Origin: an uncultured Selenomonadales bacterium
GTDB taxonomy: Bacteria; Bacillota; Negativicutes; Selenomonadales; Selenomonadaceae
DNA: 64,000 nucleotides
Assembly (NCBI GenBank): GCA_946183785.1
Contig: CAMHCS010000015.1
Span: 1-64,000, forward strand
Direction: 5' to 3'
A model generated the notes under the pieces. It was not told the origin of the DNA and made no database searches. It saw nothing but the letters and a program-made list of their open reading frames with translations. Positions 16,924 to 26,598 of this stretch are shown here, piece after piece; position 1 is the first letter of the stretch, and each line of letters begins with the position of its first letter. The translations under genes were made by a program, and so were the position numbers.

Positions 16924-18411
16924 ATGAGAAAAAAGCTTGGAAAGCTGGCGGCGCTTGTCGAGGGTGCGAAGGTGATTGGGAACGCCGATACGTTTGTCAC
17001 TGACATTGTGCAGGATTCGCGGCAGGTGACGAAGGGGGCGCTGTTTGTCTGCGTGGCGGGCGAGCACGTGGACGGGCACAAATTTATCCCCGACGTCAAG
17101 GCGAAAGGTGCGGCCGCCATCGTGACGGAGCGAGACGTCACGCCGCAGGATGGCCTCGCCGTGCTGAAGGTGCCAAATCTTGACGAGGCGTTGCAAATCA
17201 TTGTGCCGTATTTCTTCGATATTCCGTCCCAGCGCCTCCGTCTGATTGGCATTACGGGAACGAACGGCAAGACGACGACGAGCTTTCTGCTGCGTTCGAT
17301 CCTGCGGCATGCGGGCCATAAGGTCGGCCTGATCGGGACAATCCAGACGATGATCGAGGAGGAGCGGCTGCCGAGCCAGAACACGACGCCGAATATCGTC
17401 GATCTCCAACGACTGCTTGCGCAGATGGTCGAAGATGGGATCGAGTACGTCGTGATGGAGGTCTCGTCCCATGCGCTGGCGCAGAACCGCGTGGCGGGCT
17501 GCGAGTTCGACACGGCGGTGTTCACGAATTTCACGCAGGATCATCTCGATTATCACAAGACGATGGAAAATTATCTCGAGGCGAAGGCGAAGCTGTTTGA
17601 CGGGCTTGGCGGGCCGGGCATCAAGCCGGACAAGACGGCGGTGGTCAATCTCGACGACGAGCAGGCGAAGTATATCCTCGATCGTTCCAAGTGCGATCAT
17701 CTGACCTATGCGCTGGGCGACGAATCGGCGGATATCCGCGCGGTGGATATAAAGCTTGGGCCGTTGGGCTCGACGTTCACTATTCAGGGCGGCTTTGGGC
17801 GGCTTCCAGTCCGAACGCACATTGCAGGCCTCTTCAATGTATATAATGTGCTGTCGGCGGCGGGCGCGGCGGCAGCGGAGAAGGTACCGTACAATGTGAT
17901 CGGAGAGGCGGTCTCCGAGTTCCGGGGAGTGCCGGGCAGATTCGAGACGGTGGACGCCGGCCAGCTGTTCAACGTTGTGGTTGATTATGCGCATACGCCC
18001 GACGGGCTTGAGAACATTTTGCACACGGCGAGGGACATCACGGAAAATCGGATCATCACGGTCTTTGGCTGCGGCGGCGACCGCGACCGGACGAAACGAC
18101 CGATCATGGGAAAGATTGCGGCGCAGCTTTCCGATATCGTAATCACGACTTCGGATAATCCGCGCACCGAGGATCCGGAGGCGATTCTCGCCGAGGTCGA
18201 GGCCGGCGTCGCCGAGGTTATCGGCAAGAAGACTCATGAGAAGGTCACGGATCGCCGCGAAGCGATTTACCTGGCCATATCGCTTGCGCAGGCCGGAGAC
18301 ACGGTCATCATCGCGGGCAAGGGCCATGAGGATTACCAGATTATTGGCACGGAAAAAATACATTTCGACGACCGAGAGGTGGCGCGGGAAGCGCTGGGAG
18401 GGTTGAGCTGA
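16924..18411 (+). CDS. murE: UDP-MurNAc-L-Ala-D-Glu:meso-diaminopimelate ligase
   Basis: MurE adds the third residue of the stem peptide. The 495-aa protein has the ATP loop GTNGKTT at residues 112-118 and the central EVSSHAL motif. The C-terminal DNPRTEDP starts at residue 411; this DNPR signature marks enzymes specific for meso-diaminopimelate and not lysine. A later GKGHEDYQ is also typical. ATG 16924 follows GGGAGG (16911-16916); the earlier in-frame ATG 16885 sits within the promoter region. The last base of the TGA stop is the A of the murF ATG (TGATG), so translation is probably coupled. Confidence 0.96.
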   Translation: MRKKLGKLAALVEGAKVIGNADTFVTDIVQDSRQVTKGALFVCVAGEHVDGHKFIPDVKAKGAAAIVTERDVTPQDGLAVLKVPNLDEALQIIVPYFFDIPSQRLRLIGITGTNGKTTTSFLLRSILRHAGHKVGLIGTIQTMIEEERLPSQNTTPNIVDLQRLLAQMVEDGIEYVVMEVSSHALAQNRVAGCEFDTAVFTNFTQDHLDYHKTMENYLEAKAKLFDGLGGPGIKPDKTAVVNLDDEQAKYILDRSKCDHLTYALGDESADIRAVDIKLGPLGSTFTIQGGFGRLPVRTHIAGLFNVYNVLSAAGAAAAEKVPYNVIGEAVSEFRGVPGRFETVDAGQLFNVVVDYAHTPDGLENILHTARDITENRIITVFGCGGDRDRTKRPIMGKIAAQLSDIVITTSDNPRTEDPEAILAEVEAGVAEVIGKKTHEKVTDRREAIYLAISLAQAGDTVIIAGKGHEDYQIIGTEKIHFDDREVAREALGGLS

Positions 18412-19784
18412 TGCCGTGCTTTACGCTGGAAGAGATAGCCGAGGCGACGGGAGCTGACGCCTCGGGCGGGAAAGGAACAGCTTTCACCGATGTGACGACG
18501 GACACGCGCACGGTTGCGAAAGGGGCTCTTTTCGTCGCGCTGAAGGGCGAGCGGTTCAACGGCGAGGATTTTTTGAAAAACGCAGAAGAAGCGGGCGCCG
18601 CGGGCGTTCTCGTCTCCGACGGCTGTGCTGAGGAAAAAATGGAGGCGCTTTCGATTCCCTTGCTGCGTGTGCCGGACACGTTGAAGGCGTATCAGGACAT
18701 CGCGCATGCGCACCGGGCGCGGTTTTCTCTTCCGGTCGTCGCGATTACCGGCTCGAACGGCAAGACGACGACGAAGGATTTGACGGCGTCGGTGCTCGGC
18801 GCGAATTTTCCGACGCTTCGCACCGAGGCGAATTTCAACAACGAGATCGGCCTGCCGAAGACGCTGCTGGGGCTTCGGGACGGGCATCGGGCGGCGGTGG
18901 TGGAGATTGGAATGCGCGGGCTCGGGCAGATTGCCGCGCTGGCGCCGATGGCCGCGCCGACAATCGGCGTCGTCACCAACGTAGGAGAGACGCATATTGA
19001 GCTCTTAGGGTCGATTGAGAATATCGCACGGGCGAAAGCGGAAATGGTCGAGGCTATTCCGGCGGGCGGCACGGTGGTATTGAACGCAGACGATCCACGT
19101 GTTTCGGCGATGCGTGAAAGGGCCGCGAAGGGCGTTTCCGTCGTGACCTTCGGCGAAAGCGAAGGGGCGGACGTGCGCGCGACGGAGATTGAGCAGGACG
19201 GTATGGAGACGAGCTTCACAGCGTCATTTGCCGGTGGGAAAAAGCAGTCGTATCGTCTGCCGCTTCCGGGGCGGCATAACGTGTCGAACGCGCTGGCGGC
19301 GCTTGCCGTCGGACATGCGCTTGGACTCCCGCCGGAAGCAATGACGGCGGGGCTTGCTGCGCCCGCGATGAGCGGTGCGCGCTTCGCCTGTGAGAAGCGC
19401 GGGGACATCATGATCATCAACGACGCCTATAATGCAAGCCCGCTTTCCATGAGCGCGGCAATCCGCACGATGAAGGAAATTGCCAAAGGCAGGCGCGTGG
19501 CAGTGCTCGGCGACATGCTGGAGCTGGGAGACGTCGCGAAGGAAGCCCATCGGCGCGTCGGCGAGGAACTGGCGAAGTCGGGAGCGGCAATTCTGGTGAC
19601 GCGGGGCAAGTTGGGCGAGGAAATCGCGGCCGGCGCCGAGGCGACGGGCATGACCGGGGTTTACCGATGCGCGTCTCATGAAGAGGCGGCGCAGACGCTG
19701 AAAGAAATCCTGCGTCCCGGCGACACGGTGCTGTTCAAGGGGTCGCACGGAATGCAGATGGACAAGATCATTGAGCTGTTGTGA
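18411..19784 (+). CDS. murF: UDP-MurNAc-tripeptide:D-alanyl-D-alanine ligase
   Basis: MurF adds D-Ala-D-Ala, the product of Ddl encoded downstream. The 457-aa protein shows GSNGKTT at 114-120, NFNNEIGLPKTLL, a VVEIGMRGLGQI segment, NADDPRV, GRHNVSNALAALA and INDAYNASPLSM. All are in the order usual for MurF. It overlaps murE by one base. A 122-nt gap follows before mraY, wider than other joints of this run. Confidence 0.96.
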   Translation: MPCFTLEEIAEATGADASGGKGTAFTDVTTDTRTVAKGALFVALKGERFNGEDFLKNAEEAGAAGVLVSDGCAEEKMEALSIPLLRVPDTLKAYQDIAHAHRARFSLPVVAITGSNGKTTTKDLTASVLGANFPTLRTEANFNNEIGLPKTLLGLRDGHRAAVVEIGMRGLGQIAALAPMAAPTIGVVTNVGETHIELLGSIENIARAKAEMVEAIPAGGTVVLNADDPRVSAMRERAAKGVSVVTFGESEGADVRATEIEQDGMETSFTASFAGGKKQSYRLPLPGRHNVSNALAALAVGHALGLPPEAMTAGLAAPAMSGARFACEKRGDIMIINDAYNASPLSMSAAIRTMKEIAKGRRVAVLGDMLELGDVAKEAHRRVGEELAKSGAAILVTRGKLGEEIAAGAEATGMTGVYRCASHEEAAQTLKEILRPGDTVLFKGSHGMQMDKIIELL

Positions 19785-19906
19785 AAGATGTTGAGGGAAA
19801 AGAGTGGAATTTGGGGAGTGAAGAGTGGAGATATCAGAGTATCAAATTCGTAAATATCTTCACGCTTCCCTCTTGACATTTGACTCATAAAATAGGGGGA
19901 TTTTTA
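19785..19906 (+). other. Spacer between murF and mraY
   Basis: The spacer has a direct repeat AAGAGTGGA (about 19799-19807 and 19821-19829) on a purine-rich top strand, then a pyrimidine-rich part with CTTCACGCTTCCCTCTTGACA. The two halves are partly complementary (GAGGGAA with TTCCCTC), so a hairpin is possible. TTGACA at 19873-19878 has no properly spaced -10. I see no gene. Confidence 0.4.
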
Positions 19907-20863
19907 ATGGAGTTTTCTGCCGCAATAAAGGCGGCGGTAGTGTCCGCACTGGTCGTTTTGCTGACGGGGCCGTTCGTGATTCCCGAGCTGCGTAAGCTGA
20001 AATTCGGGCAGAGCATTCGCGATGAAGGCCCGAAAAGCCATCAGGTGAAAAGCGGGACGCCGACGATGGGCGGCCTGATGATTCTCGCCGCGCTGACGGC
20101 GGGCACGCTTTGCGCGGTGGGGCCGGAGCCTTCTGTGCTGCTGGCTCTTTTCGTGACGCTGGGGCACGGTGCAATCGGCTTTGTCGACGACTATATCTCG
20201 GTCGTGAAAAAAAGGAATCTGGGTTTGCGCCCCAGGCAAAAGCTGCTGGCGCAGACCGGCATGGTGGTGATCGTAGCGATTATCGGGCCGCGATATTTCG
20301 ACGTGACGACGAGCTGCTGGATTCCGGTTATCGACGCGGTTGTGGATTTCGGGGTGTTATATTATCTGATTCTCTTTTTCGTTCTTGCCGGCATGACGAA
20401 CGCGGTGAATCTTACGGACGGTCTGGACGGTCTGGCGACAGGAACCGTAACCGTTGCTGCGATTTGCTACGCGGTCGTCTGCGTTTCGTTCGGGAAGGCG
20501 GCGCTCGCCGCTTTCTGCGTTGCCGTGGCGGCGGCCTGCCTCGCTTTCTTGCGTTTTAACGCGCACCCAGCGAAGGTGTTTATGGGCGATACGGGCTCGC
20601 TGGCCCTCGGCGGCGCATTAGCTATTGTGGCAATTCTGACGAAGACGGAGTTTCTGCTCATAATTATCGGCGGCGTTTTCGTTGTCGAGACGCTGTCCGT
20701 CATTATACAGGTGATTTCGTTCCAGACCACGGGCAAGCGCGTCTTTTTGATGAGTCCGATCCATCATCATTTTGAGCTGTTGGGCTGGCCGGAGACGAAG
20801 GTTGTCCATACATTCTGGGGGACGGGTCTGGTTCTGGGGATATTGGGACTGTTATTACTATAA
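19907..20863 (+). CDS. mraY: Phospho-MurNAc-pentapeptide transferase
   Basis: MraY transfers phospho-MurNAc-pentapeptide to undecaprenyl phosphate to make lipid I at the cytoplasmic membrane. The 318-aa protein is strongly hydrophobic with about ten membrane segments. The conserved loops are SHQVKSGTPTMGG, GFVDDYISV (Asp-Asp for Mg2+), NLTDGLDGLATG, GDTGSLALGG and SPIHHHFELLGW. ATG 19907 follows TAGGGGGA (about 19893-19900); the longer open frame from 19880 has no RBS. murD begins 14 nt after the stop. Confidence 0.96.
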   Translation: MEFSAAIKAAVVSALVVLLTGPFVIPELRKLKFGQSIRDEGPKSHQVKSGTPTMGGLMILAALTAGTLCAVGPEPSVLLALFVTLGHGAIGFVDDYISVVKKRNLGLRPRQKLLAQTGMVVIVAIIGPRYFDVTTSCWIPVIDAVVDFGVLYYLILFFVLAGMTNAVNLTDGLDGLATGTVTVAAICYAVVCVSFGKAALAAFCVAVAAACLAFLRFNAHPAKVFMGDTGSLALGGALAIVAILTKTEFLLIIIGGVFVVETLSVIIQVISFQTTGKRVFLMSPIHHHFELLGWPETKVVHTFWGTGLVLGILGLLLL

Positions 20864-20877
20864 GGAAGTGTTTAGTT

Positions 20878-22254
20878 ATGGATTTGTCGAATCAAAAGGT
20901 GCTTGTCGTTGGACTCGGGATCAGCGGCATGGCAGCGGCGCGGATCGCAAAGCGCTTTGGCGCGGAGGTCGTGGTCAGCGACGCGAAGGAAGAAGAAAAG
21001 CTCGGTGGTGAGCCTGAAACGCTCCGCAAGGAGGGAATTCGAGTCGAATGCGGTCCGCAGGACATGGATCTCCTCGACGGCGTCGATCATATCATTGTTT
21101 CGCCCGCCGTGCCGGTCCGAGTTCCGTTGATTCAGGAAGCGTACGCGCGGGACATGGATGTGGAGAGCGAGATCGAGTTCGCTTACCATATCGCGAAGTC
21201 GCCGATTCTCGCGATTACGGGGACGAACGGCAAGACGACCACGACGACGCTCGTGGGAAAGCTGATGGAGACGGCGTTTCCCGTCGTCGGTCTCGGCGGC
21301 AATATCGGAGTTCCGCTTTCGGAGGAATGCCTGCGGGTGGGGGAGGGCGGCTGTGTCGTCGCCGAGATTTCCAGTTACCAGATGGAGGCGACTGACGATT
21401 TCCGACCGCATGTGGCGGCAGTGTTGAACGTGACGCCCGATCATGTGGTGCGGCACGGAAATCTTGACGTTTATCAGCAGATGAAGGAGAAAATGTTCGC
21501 GCAGCAGACAAAGGAAGATTTTCTTGTACTGAATTACGACGATCCGAAGACGAGAGGCATGGCGGAACGTGCGCCGGGGACCGTCTGCTTTTTCAGCCGG
21601 AAGGCAGAAATGAATAAAGGCGCGTTCGTCAAAGATGGTGTCCTGACAATGCGATGGAACGGGAAGGAAACAGCAATCCTTCCGGTGAAGGAGCTTCAGA
21701 TTCGCGGCGGGCATAACGTGGAAAATGCTCTGGCGGCGATGGCGACGGCGTATCTCGCGGGGGCGGAGCCGGAAAAAATCGCAGAGGTGCTTCGGAATTT
21801 TGAGGGCGTCGAGCACCGGATCGAGCCGGTACTGTCCCTTGACGGCATTTCCTATTGGAACGACTCGAAGGCCACGAATACGGACTCGGCAATCAAGGCG
21901 CTGGAGAGCTTCGAGGAGCCGATCGTGCTGTTGGCGGGCGGCGACGATAAGATGACCGATCTGACGGATTTCATGAATCTCGTCAAAGAAAAATGTCGCG
22001 CCCTTGTGCTCGGCGGCAATGCGGCGGCGCGCTTCAAGGAAGCGGCGCTTGCGGCGGGCTTTCCACAGGACAAAATCTTTGCGGCCGGTTACTCAATGGA
22101 AAAGGGTGTGGAACTCGCGCGGGCTGCGGCACAGTCCGGCGACGTGGTACTGCTCTCCCCGGCCTGCGCCAGCTTCGATATGTATTCGGGCTTTGAGGAA
22201 CGCGGGCGTAATTTCAAGGATATTGTGCGCAGCATAGCGGGAAAGAAGCCGTAA
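20878..22254 (+). CDS. murD: UDP-MurNAc-L-alanine:D-glutamate ligase
   Basis: The 458-aa protein has an N-terminal nucleotide-fold start VLVVGLGISGMAAAR and the ATP loop GTNGKTT at about 115-121. Further motifs are EISSYQME, NVTPDHVVRHG, GGHNVENALAA, VEHRIEPV and the C-terminal SPACASFDMY. The order of motifs is that of MurD. In many clusters ftsW follows; here murG starts 12 nt later, so ftsW is missing at this place. Confidence 0.96.
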   Translation: MDLSNQKVLVVGLGISGMAAARIAKRFGAEVVVSDAKEEEKLGGEPETLRKEGIRVECGPQDMDLLDGVDHIIVSPAVPVRVPLIQEAYARDMDVESEIEFAYHIAKSPILAITGTNGKTTTTTLVGKLMETAFPVVGLGGNIGVPLSEECLRVGEGGCVVAEISSYQMEATDDFRPHVAAVLNVTPDHVVRHGNLDVYQQMKEKMFAQQTKEDFLVLNYDDPKTRGMAERAPGTVCFFSRKAEMNKGAFVKDGVLTMRWNGKETAILPVKELQIRGGHNVENALAAMATAYLAGAEPEKIAEVLRNFEGVEHRIEPVLSLDGISYWNDSKATNTDSAIKALESFEEPIVLLAGGDDKMTDLTDFMNLVKEKCRALVLGGNAAARFKEAALAAGFPQDKIFAAGYSMEKGVELARAAAQSGDVVLLSPACASFDMYSGFEERGRNFKDIVRSIAGKKP

Positions 22255-22266
22255 GGGGCGTTTTAT

Positions 22267-23406
22267 ATGCGGATCATCATTTCCGGCGGAGGTACCGGCG
22301 GGCATATCTATCCTGCCCTGACCATCGCACGAGCCATCCAGAAACAAATACCGGACGCGGAATTCCTGTACGTCGGCACGAAGGACGGCCTCGAGGCGGA
22401 CATTGTGCCGAAGGAGGGGCTCCCTTTCGCAACGGTCAATATCCAAGGCTTCAAGCGGAGCCTGACGCCGGAAAATCTGCTGCGTGGGGCGCGGGCGTTC
22501 GGCGGCGTGATGAAGGCGATGGGAATCGTGCGGCGCTTTCGGCCCGATGTCGCCGTCGGCACGGGGGGCTATGTTTGCGGACCGATCCTTTTGGCGTCGA
22601 GTCTCGTGGGCATTCCCACGCTGATTCAGGAGCAGAATGTTATGCCAGGCGTCACGAACCGTTTGCTGGCGCGTTTCGTTTCCTGCATCGCCATGGGGAC
22701 GAAGGAATCGGCGGAGCATTTTCCGAAAGGTAAACGAATCTTCACCGGAAATCCCGTTCGTGAGGAGGTTCTGCGAGCCCGGCGCGACGAAGGACAGGAA
22801 TTATTCGGGCTTGATCCGGCGTCCAAGACGGTGTTGGTGTCGGGCGGCAGCCGTGGGGCGCGCAGCATTAACCGTGCGATGATCGGCGTGCTCGCCCATT
22901 ACGCGGGAAAACAGGGCGTTCAATTTCTTCATGTGACAGGGAAAGCCGGCTATGACGACACGATGGAGCGCTTGCGGCAGGCGGGCGTCAATCCGGACAA
23001 AGCGGGTAATCTATTTGTACGCCCGTATCTTTACAATATGCCGCAGGCGCTCGCCTGCGCCGACGTTGCGGTGTTCCGGGCGGGCGCCATCGGGATCGCG
23101 GAGCTGACGGCGCGCGGCGTGCCGTCGATATTGGTGCCGTATCCTTTCGCGGCGGCCAACCATCAGGAAATGAACGCCCGGGCCATAGTTTCGGGGGGGG
23201 CGGCCCGCATGATTCTTGACAAGGAGCTGACGGCGGAGCGGCTGCTTTCAGTTCTGGCGGAGCTTTTGAGCGAGGACGCGAAGCTCAAGCGCATGGCGCA
23301 GGCGGCAAAGCGATTGGGGCGTCCCAAGGCGGCGGACAAGATCGCGAGCCGCGTAATCCGGCTTGCAAAGGGCAACACCGCACTTGTCGCTGTCAATGAC
23401 CAATAA
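22267..23406 (+). CDS. murG: UDP-GlcNAc:lipid I N-acetylglucosaminyltransferase
   Basis: MurG makes lipid II from lipid I on the inner face of the membrane. The 379-aa GT28 protein opens with IIISGGGTGGHIYPALTIA, which includes the glycine-rich G loop. It continues with GGYVCGPILLAS, QEQNVMPGVTNRLLA, FTGNPVRE, LVSGGSRGARSIN and RAGAIGIAELTARGVPSILVPYP. RBS AAGGGG is just before ATG 22267. It ends 19 nt before murC. Confidence 0.97.
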   Translation: MRIIISGGGTGGHIYPALTIARAIQKQIPDAEFLYVGTKDGLEADIVPKEGLPFATVNIQGFKRSLTPENLLRGARAFGGVMKAMGIVRRFRPDVAVGTGGYVCGPILLASSLVGIPTLIQEQNVMPGVTNRLLARFVSCIAMGTKESAEHFPKGKRIFTGNPVREEVLRARRDEGQELFGLDPASKTVLVSGGSRGARSINRAMIGVLAHYAGKQGVQFLHVTGKAGYDDTMERLRQAGVNPDKAGNLFVRPYLYNMPQALACADVAVFRAGAIGIAELTARGVPSILVPYPFAAANHQEMNARAIVSGGAARMILDKELTAERLLSVLAELLSEDAKLKRMAQAAKRLGRPKAADKIASRVIRLAKGNTALVAVNDQ

Positions 23407-23425
23407 TAACGGGGAGGAACCGTCA

Positions 23426-24811
23426 ATGCTTCAGGGAATCCGCAAAATACATTTCATCGGCGTCGGAGGCGCGGGCATGAGCGCGTTGGCGCGAATCCTG
23501 CTGGACAAAGGCTACGAGGTTTCCGGCTCCGATCGGAAACTGTCCGCCGTCGCGAAGCAGCTCGCGGAGCGCGGCGCAAAAATATTCGAGGGTCATGACG
23601 CGGCGAACGTGAAAGGCGTGGACGCAGTCGTCGTTTCCACGGCGATTCCCGAGGACAATGTGGAGGTTACGGCGGCAAAAACGCAAGGCAGCCGGCGGCT
23701 GCATCGGTCGGATGTCAACGCGGCGCTTTTGAACGCGGCTAAGGGGATCGCTGTTGCCGGCGCTCACGGCAAGACTACGACGACTTCAATGATCGGCCTG
23801 ATCCTGGAACACGGAGGCGTCGACCCGACCATCATCATCGGCGGACAGGTCGATTATCTGGCGGACGGCAACGCCCGGCTGGGGCGCGGAGAGTATCTCG
23901 TTTCGGAGGCGGACGAAAGCGACGGCTCTTTCCTGAAGCTGCTGCCCTATATCGCGGTGGTTACAAACGTCGAAAACGACCACATGGATCATTACGGTAC
24001 GATGGAGAACATCAAAAAGGCGTTCCGGCAGTTTCTCGAAAATACGGACGAGGAAAAGGGAATCTGCGTCCTGTGCGCGGATAACGAAAACCTGCGGGAA
24101 ATCTCGAAAGATCTTCCGCGCCGCGTCGTCTTTTACGGAATGGCGGAGGACGCAGAATACAGGGCGGCCCATATCGCGCCGGAAGGAACGGGCGTTGCCT
24201 TTGACGTGGAACGGGACGGAAAGAAGCTCGTCCGCGTGCGGCTGAACATCCCCGGTCATCATAACGTGCTGAACGCGCTGGGCTCGGTTGCGGCGGGAAT
24301 CCTTTGCGGCGTTTCGCCGGAAAAAGCGGCGGAGGCTCTCTCTCTCTTTCACGGTGCGAAGCGGCGTTTTGAGACGAAGGGGCGAACGGCCGGCGTCTGG
24401 ATCGTGGACGATTACGCGCACCACCCGACGGAGATCGAGGCGACGTTGAAGGCGGCGCGGCAGACAAAACCGAAGCGGCTGATCTGTGCGTTTCAGCCTC
24501 ATCGCTATTCGCGCACGCAGCTATTGCAAAAGGAATTTGGCGGCGCGTTCAAAGACGCGGATCTTTTGATTTTGACCGACGTGTATTCGGCGGGCGAAGC
24601 GCCGATTGCTGGCGTCAGCGGCGAGACGATCCTCTCCGCCGTGGAGAAAACGACGGGGCAGAAGACGGCGTATATCAAAGCGCGCGCTGATGTCGCGCCG
24701 TATCTTGAAACCATCGTTCAGGACGGCGATTTAGTGATGACGATGGGTGCGGGCGACATCTGCCGGACGGGGGAAGAACTGCTGGCGCTTTTGGCGGCGC
24801 GGGAGGATTAG
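23426..24811 (+). CDS. murC: UDP-N-acetylmuramate:L-alanine ligase
   Basis: MurC starts the stem peptide. The 461-aa protein has HFIGVGGAGMSALA at the N-terminus, the ATP loop GAHGKTT at 112-118, SEADESDGSFLKL, NVENDHMDHYG, HHNVLNALGSVA and VDDYAHHPTEIEAT. ATG 23426 follows GGGGAGGAA (23411-23419); the open frame upstream of it overlaps the end of murG and is not needed. Five bases separate it from ddl. murB, which often lies here, is absent. Confidence 0.97.
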   Translation: MLQGIRKIHFIGVGGAGMSALARILLDKGYEVSGSDRKLSAVAKQLAERGAKIFEGHDAANVKGVDAVVVSTAIPEDNVEVTAAKTQGSRRLHRSDVNAALLNAAKGIAVAGAHGKTTTTSMIGLILEHGGVDPTIIIGGQVDYLADGNARLGRGEYLVSEADESDGSFLKLLPYIAVVTNVENDHMDHYGTMENIKKAFRQFLENTDEEKGICVLCADNENLREISKDLPRRVVFYGMAEDAEYRAAHIAPEGTGVAFDVERDGKKLVRVRLNIPGHHNVLNALGSVAAGILCGVSPEKAAEALSLFHGAKRRFETKGRTAGVWIVDDYAHHPTEIEATLKAARQTKPKRLICAFQPHRYSRTQLLQKEFGGAFKDADLLILTDVYSAGEAPIAGVSGETILSAVEKTTGQKTAYIKARADVAPYLETIVQDGDLVMTMGAGDICRTGEELLALLAARED

Positions 24812-24816
24812 AAAGT

Positions 24817-25755
24817 ATGAAGGACAAGAAAATCATAGTCGTTATGGGCGGGCCGTCCTCGGAGGCGGAGGTCTCGAGGCGGAGCGGAGCCGCCGCGCTC
24901 GCGGCGCTTCAATCCAAAGGCTACCATGTGGAAGGAATGGAATTTTCACCGCGCAATTTTTATGCCGACATGGAAAGACTGAGTCCCGACATTGTGTTCA
25001 ACGCCATGCACGGCGCCTACGGAGAGGACGGGCGGATGCAGGCGGTGCTGGATTTAATGGGAATTCCCTGTACCGGGTCCGGGGTTTTGGCGTCGGCTAT
25101 GTCTATGGACAAGGCGGCGGCGAAAAACGTGATGCTCGGAGCAGGGATTTCGACGCCAAAGGCGAGAGCCTACCGTACTTCTGATCGGGCTGGGCTCCGG
25201 GCGAGGATTCTTCGAGAGATGCCGGTTCCCATAGTGGTCAAGCCGACTGCGCAAGGATCGAGCGTCGGCGTCGTCATCGTCAGGGACGCGGCGGAGCTCT
25301 CCGACGCCCTGGATGAGGCGTTTGCCTACGGCGATGAAATTCTTGTGGAGGAGTTTATTGACGGCCCGGAACTGACAGCGGCGGTCTGGGGTACGCCGGA
25401 AACCTGCGACGCCCTGCCTGTGATTGAGATTACAACGGAATCCGGCCGATACGATTATGAGAGCAAGTACACGGTCGGCGCGTCGCATCATATTATTCCC
25501 GCGCGTATCAGTGCTGAAGCAATGACGCGGACGCGGGAGACGGCGGAGCGGACGTTCCGCGTTTTCGGCTGCCGGGGGGTCGCCCGCATCGATATGATGC
25601 TTTCGGCGGAGGACGTTCCTTACGTCATCGACATCAACACGATGCCGGGCATGACGGAAACCTCGCTGGTGCCGGATGCGGCAAGGGCGGCGGGTATATC
25701 CTTCGCCGATCTCTGCGAGAGACTTTTGGAGATGACGTTGGAAGAAAAAGAGTGA
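24817..25755 (+). CDS. ddl: D-alanine:D-alanine ligase
   Basis: Ddl supplies the dipeptide used by MurF. The 312-aa ATP-grasp enzyme shows MGGPSSEAEVSRRSG, NAMHGAYGEDG, GSGVLASAMSMDKA, VVKPTAQGSSVGV and VEEFIDGPELT. The C-terminal DINTMPGMTETSLVP is the Mg2+-binding end motif. Tyrosine in AYGEDG fits D-Ala:D-Ala and not D-Ala:D-lactate ligases. It is in tight order with murC and ftsQ. Confidence 0.96.
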   Translation: MKDKKIIVVMGGPSSEAEVSRRSGAAALAALQSKGYHVEGMEFSPRNFYADMERLSPDIVFNAMHGAYGEDGRMQAVLDLMGIPCTGSGVLASAMSMDKAAAKNVMLGAGISTPKARAYRTSDRAGLRARILREMPVPIVVKPTAQGSSVGVVIVRDAAELSDALDEAFAYGDEILVEEFIDGPELTAAVWGTPETCDALPVIEITTESGRYDYESKYTVGASHHIIPARISAEAMTRTRETAERTFRVFGCRGVARIDMMLSAEDVPYVIDINTMPGMTETSLVPDAARAAGISFADLCERLLEMTLEEKE

Positions 25756-25800
25756 GTGCCGCTTATCTCGGCAGTTTTCCTTGGAAAGGGGGCGACGGCG

Positions 25801-26583
25801 GTGGAAGAGGAACAGATGCAGGCTGCGGCGGTTCAAGACGCTACGTCGCGGGAGCAACCGAAAAAATGGCAATGGCTGTTTCAGATTTTTGCGTTTTTGG
25901 GACTGGTAGCCGTAGCTGTCGCCGCCGTGTCTTACCTGCCCATGTTCAAGCTCAGCTCGATTTCCATTGCGGGTAATTCATATATTCCTGCGGAGGACAT
26001 CTGCCGTATCGCCGGGGTTTATAAAGGGCAGCATATGTTCCAGGTGGAGACGGACAAGGCGGTGCAGAATCTTCGCAAGGATCTTCGGATTGAGCAGGCA
26101 GTCGTGAAGCGCACGTTCCCGAACGGTATAGTCATCGAGGTGGAAGAGCGCCGCCCTGTCGCCTGTATCGGCTGCGAGTTCGGCTTTCTTGACCTCGACC
26201 GCAAGGGCATGGTGCTGAACGCGTACCGCGTGCGTCATTTGCAGACGACGCCGCTTTTGGTAGGCGTCGAGGTCAGGGATCTCTATATTGGGGATATGGT
26301 CGGCGAAAAGCAGACGCTTTTGGCGCTCGAATACCTGGCGGCGCTCGACGATATGGAGCTTTCCCAGATTGTAGAAGTGAATCTCGCCGACCCGAAGCAT
26401 GTGCTGGCGCGTACGACAAACGCGGCGGAAATCCGAATCGGGGTTCTTGAGCGGCTGGAGGAAAAGGCAAACCTGACAAAGAGTTTTCTGGGGGATCTCC
26501 GGGTGACAAAGCGCCCAATTGAATACATCGACCTGACGTATTCTCAGGCGGTAATCCCGAAGCAGGAGATCGATAAAAAGTGA
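25801..26583 (+). CDS. ftsQ: Cell division protein FtsQ/DivIB
   Basis: The 260-aa bitopic protein has a short cytoplasmic part and one membrane segment (about residues 25-45, FQIFAFLGLVAVAVAAVSYL). The POTRA domain has the FKLSSISIAGNSYIPAEDI pattern, and the beta domain carries VEERRPVACIG. FtsQ links FtsL/FtsB to other divisome members at midcell. GTG 25801 was chosen because GGAAAGGGGG precedes it; the open frame from 25756 would add a leader without RBS. The neighbours ddl, DUF881 and sbp fit the Firmicute-type order. Confidence 0.9.
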   Translation: MEEEQMQAAAVQDATSREQPKKWQWLFQIFAFLGLVAVAVAAVSYLPMFKLSSISIAGNSYIPAEDICRIAGVYKGQHMFQVETDKAVQNLRKDLRIEQAVVKRTFPNGIVIEVEERRPVACIGCEFGFLDLDRKGMVLNAYRVRHLQTTPLLVGVEVRDLYIGDMVGEKQTLLALEYLAALDDMELSQIVEVNLADPKHVLARTTNAAEIRIGVLERLEEKANLTKSFLGDLRVTKRPIEYIDLTYSQAVIPKQEIDKK

Positions 26584-26598
26584 GGCGCATCTAATAAT

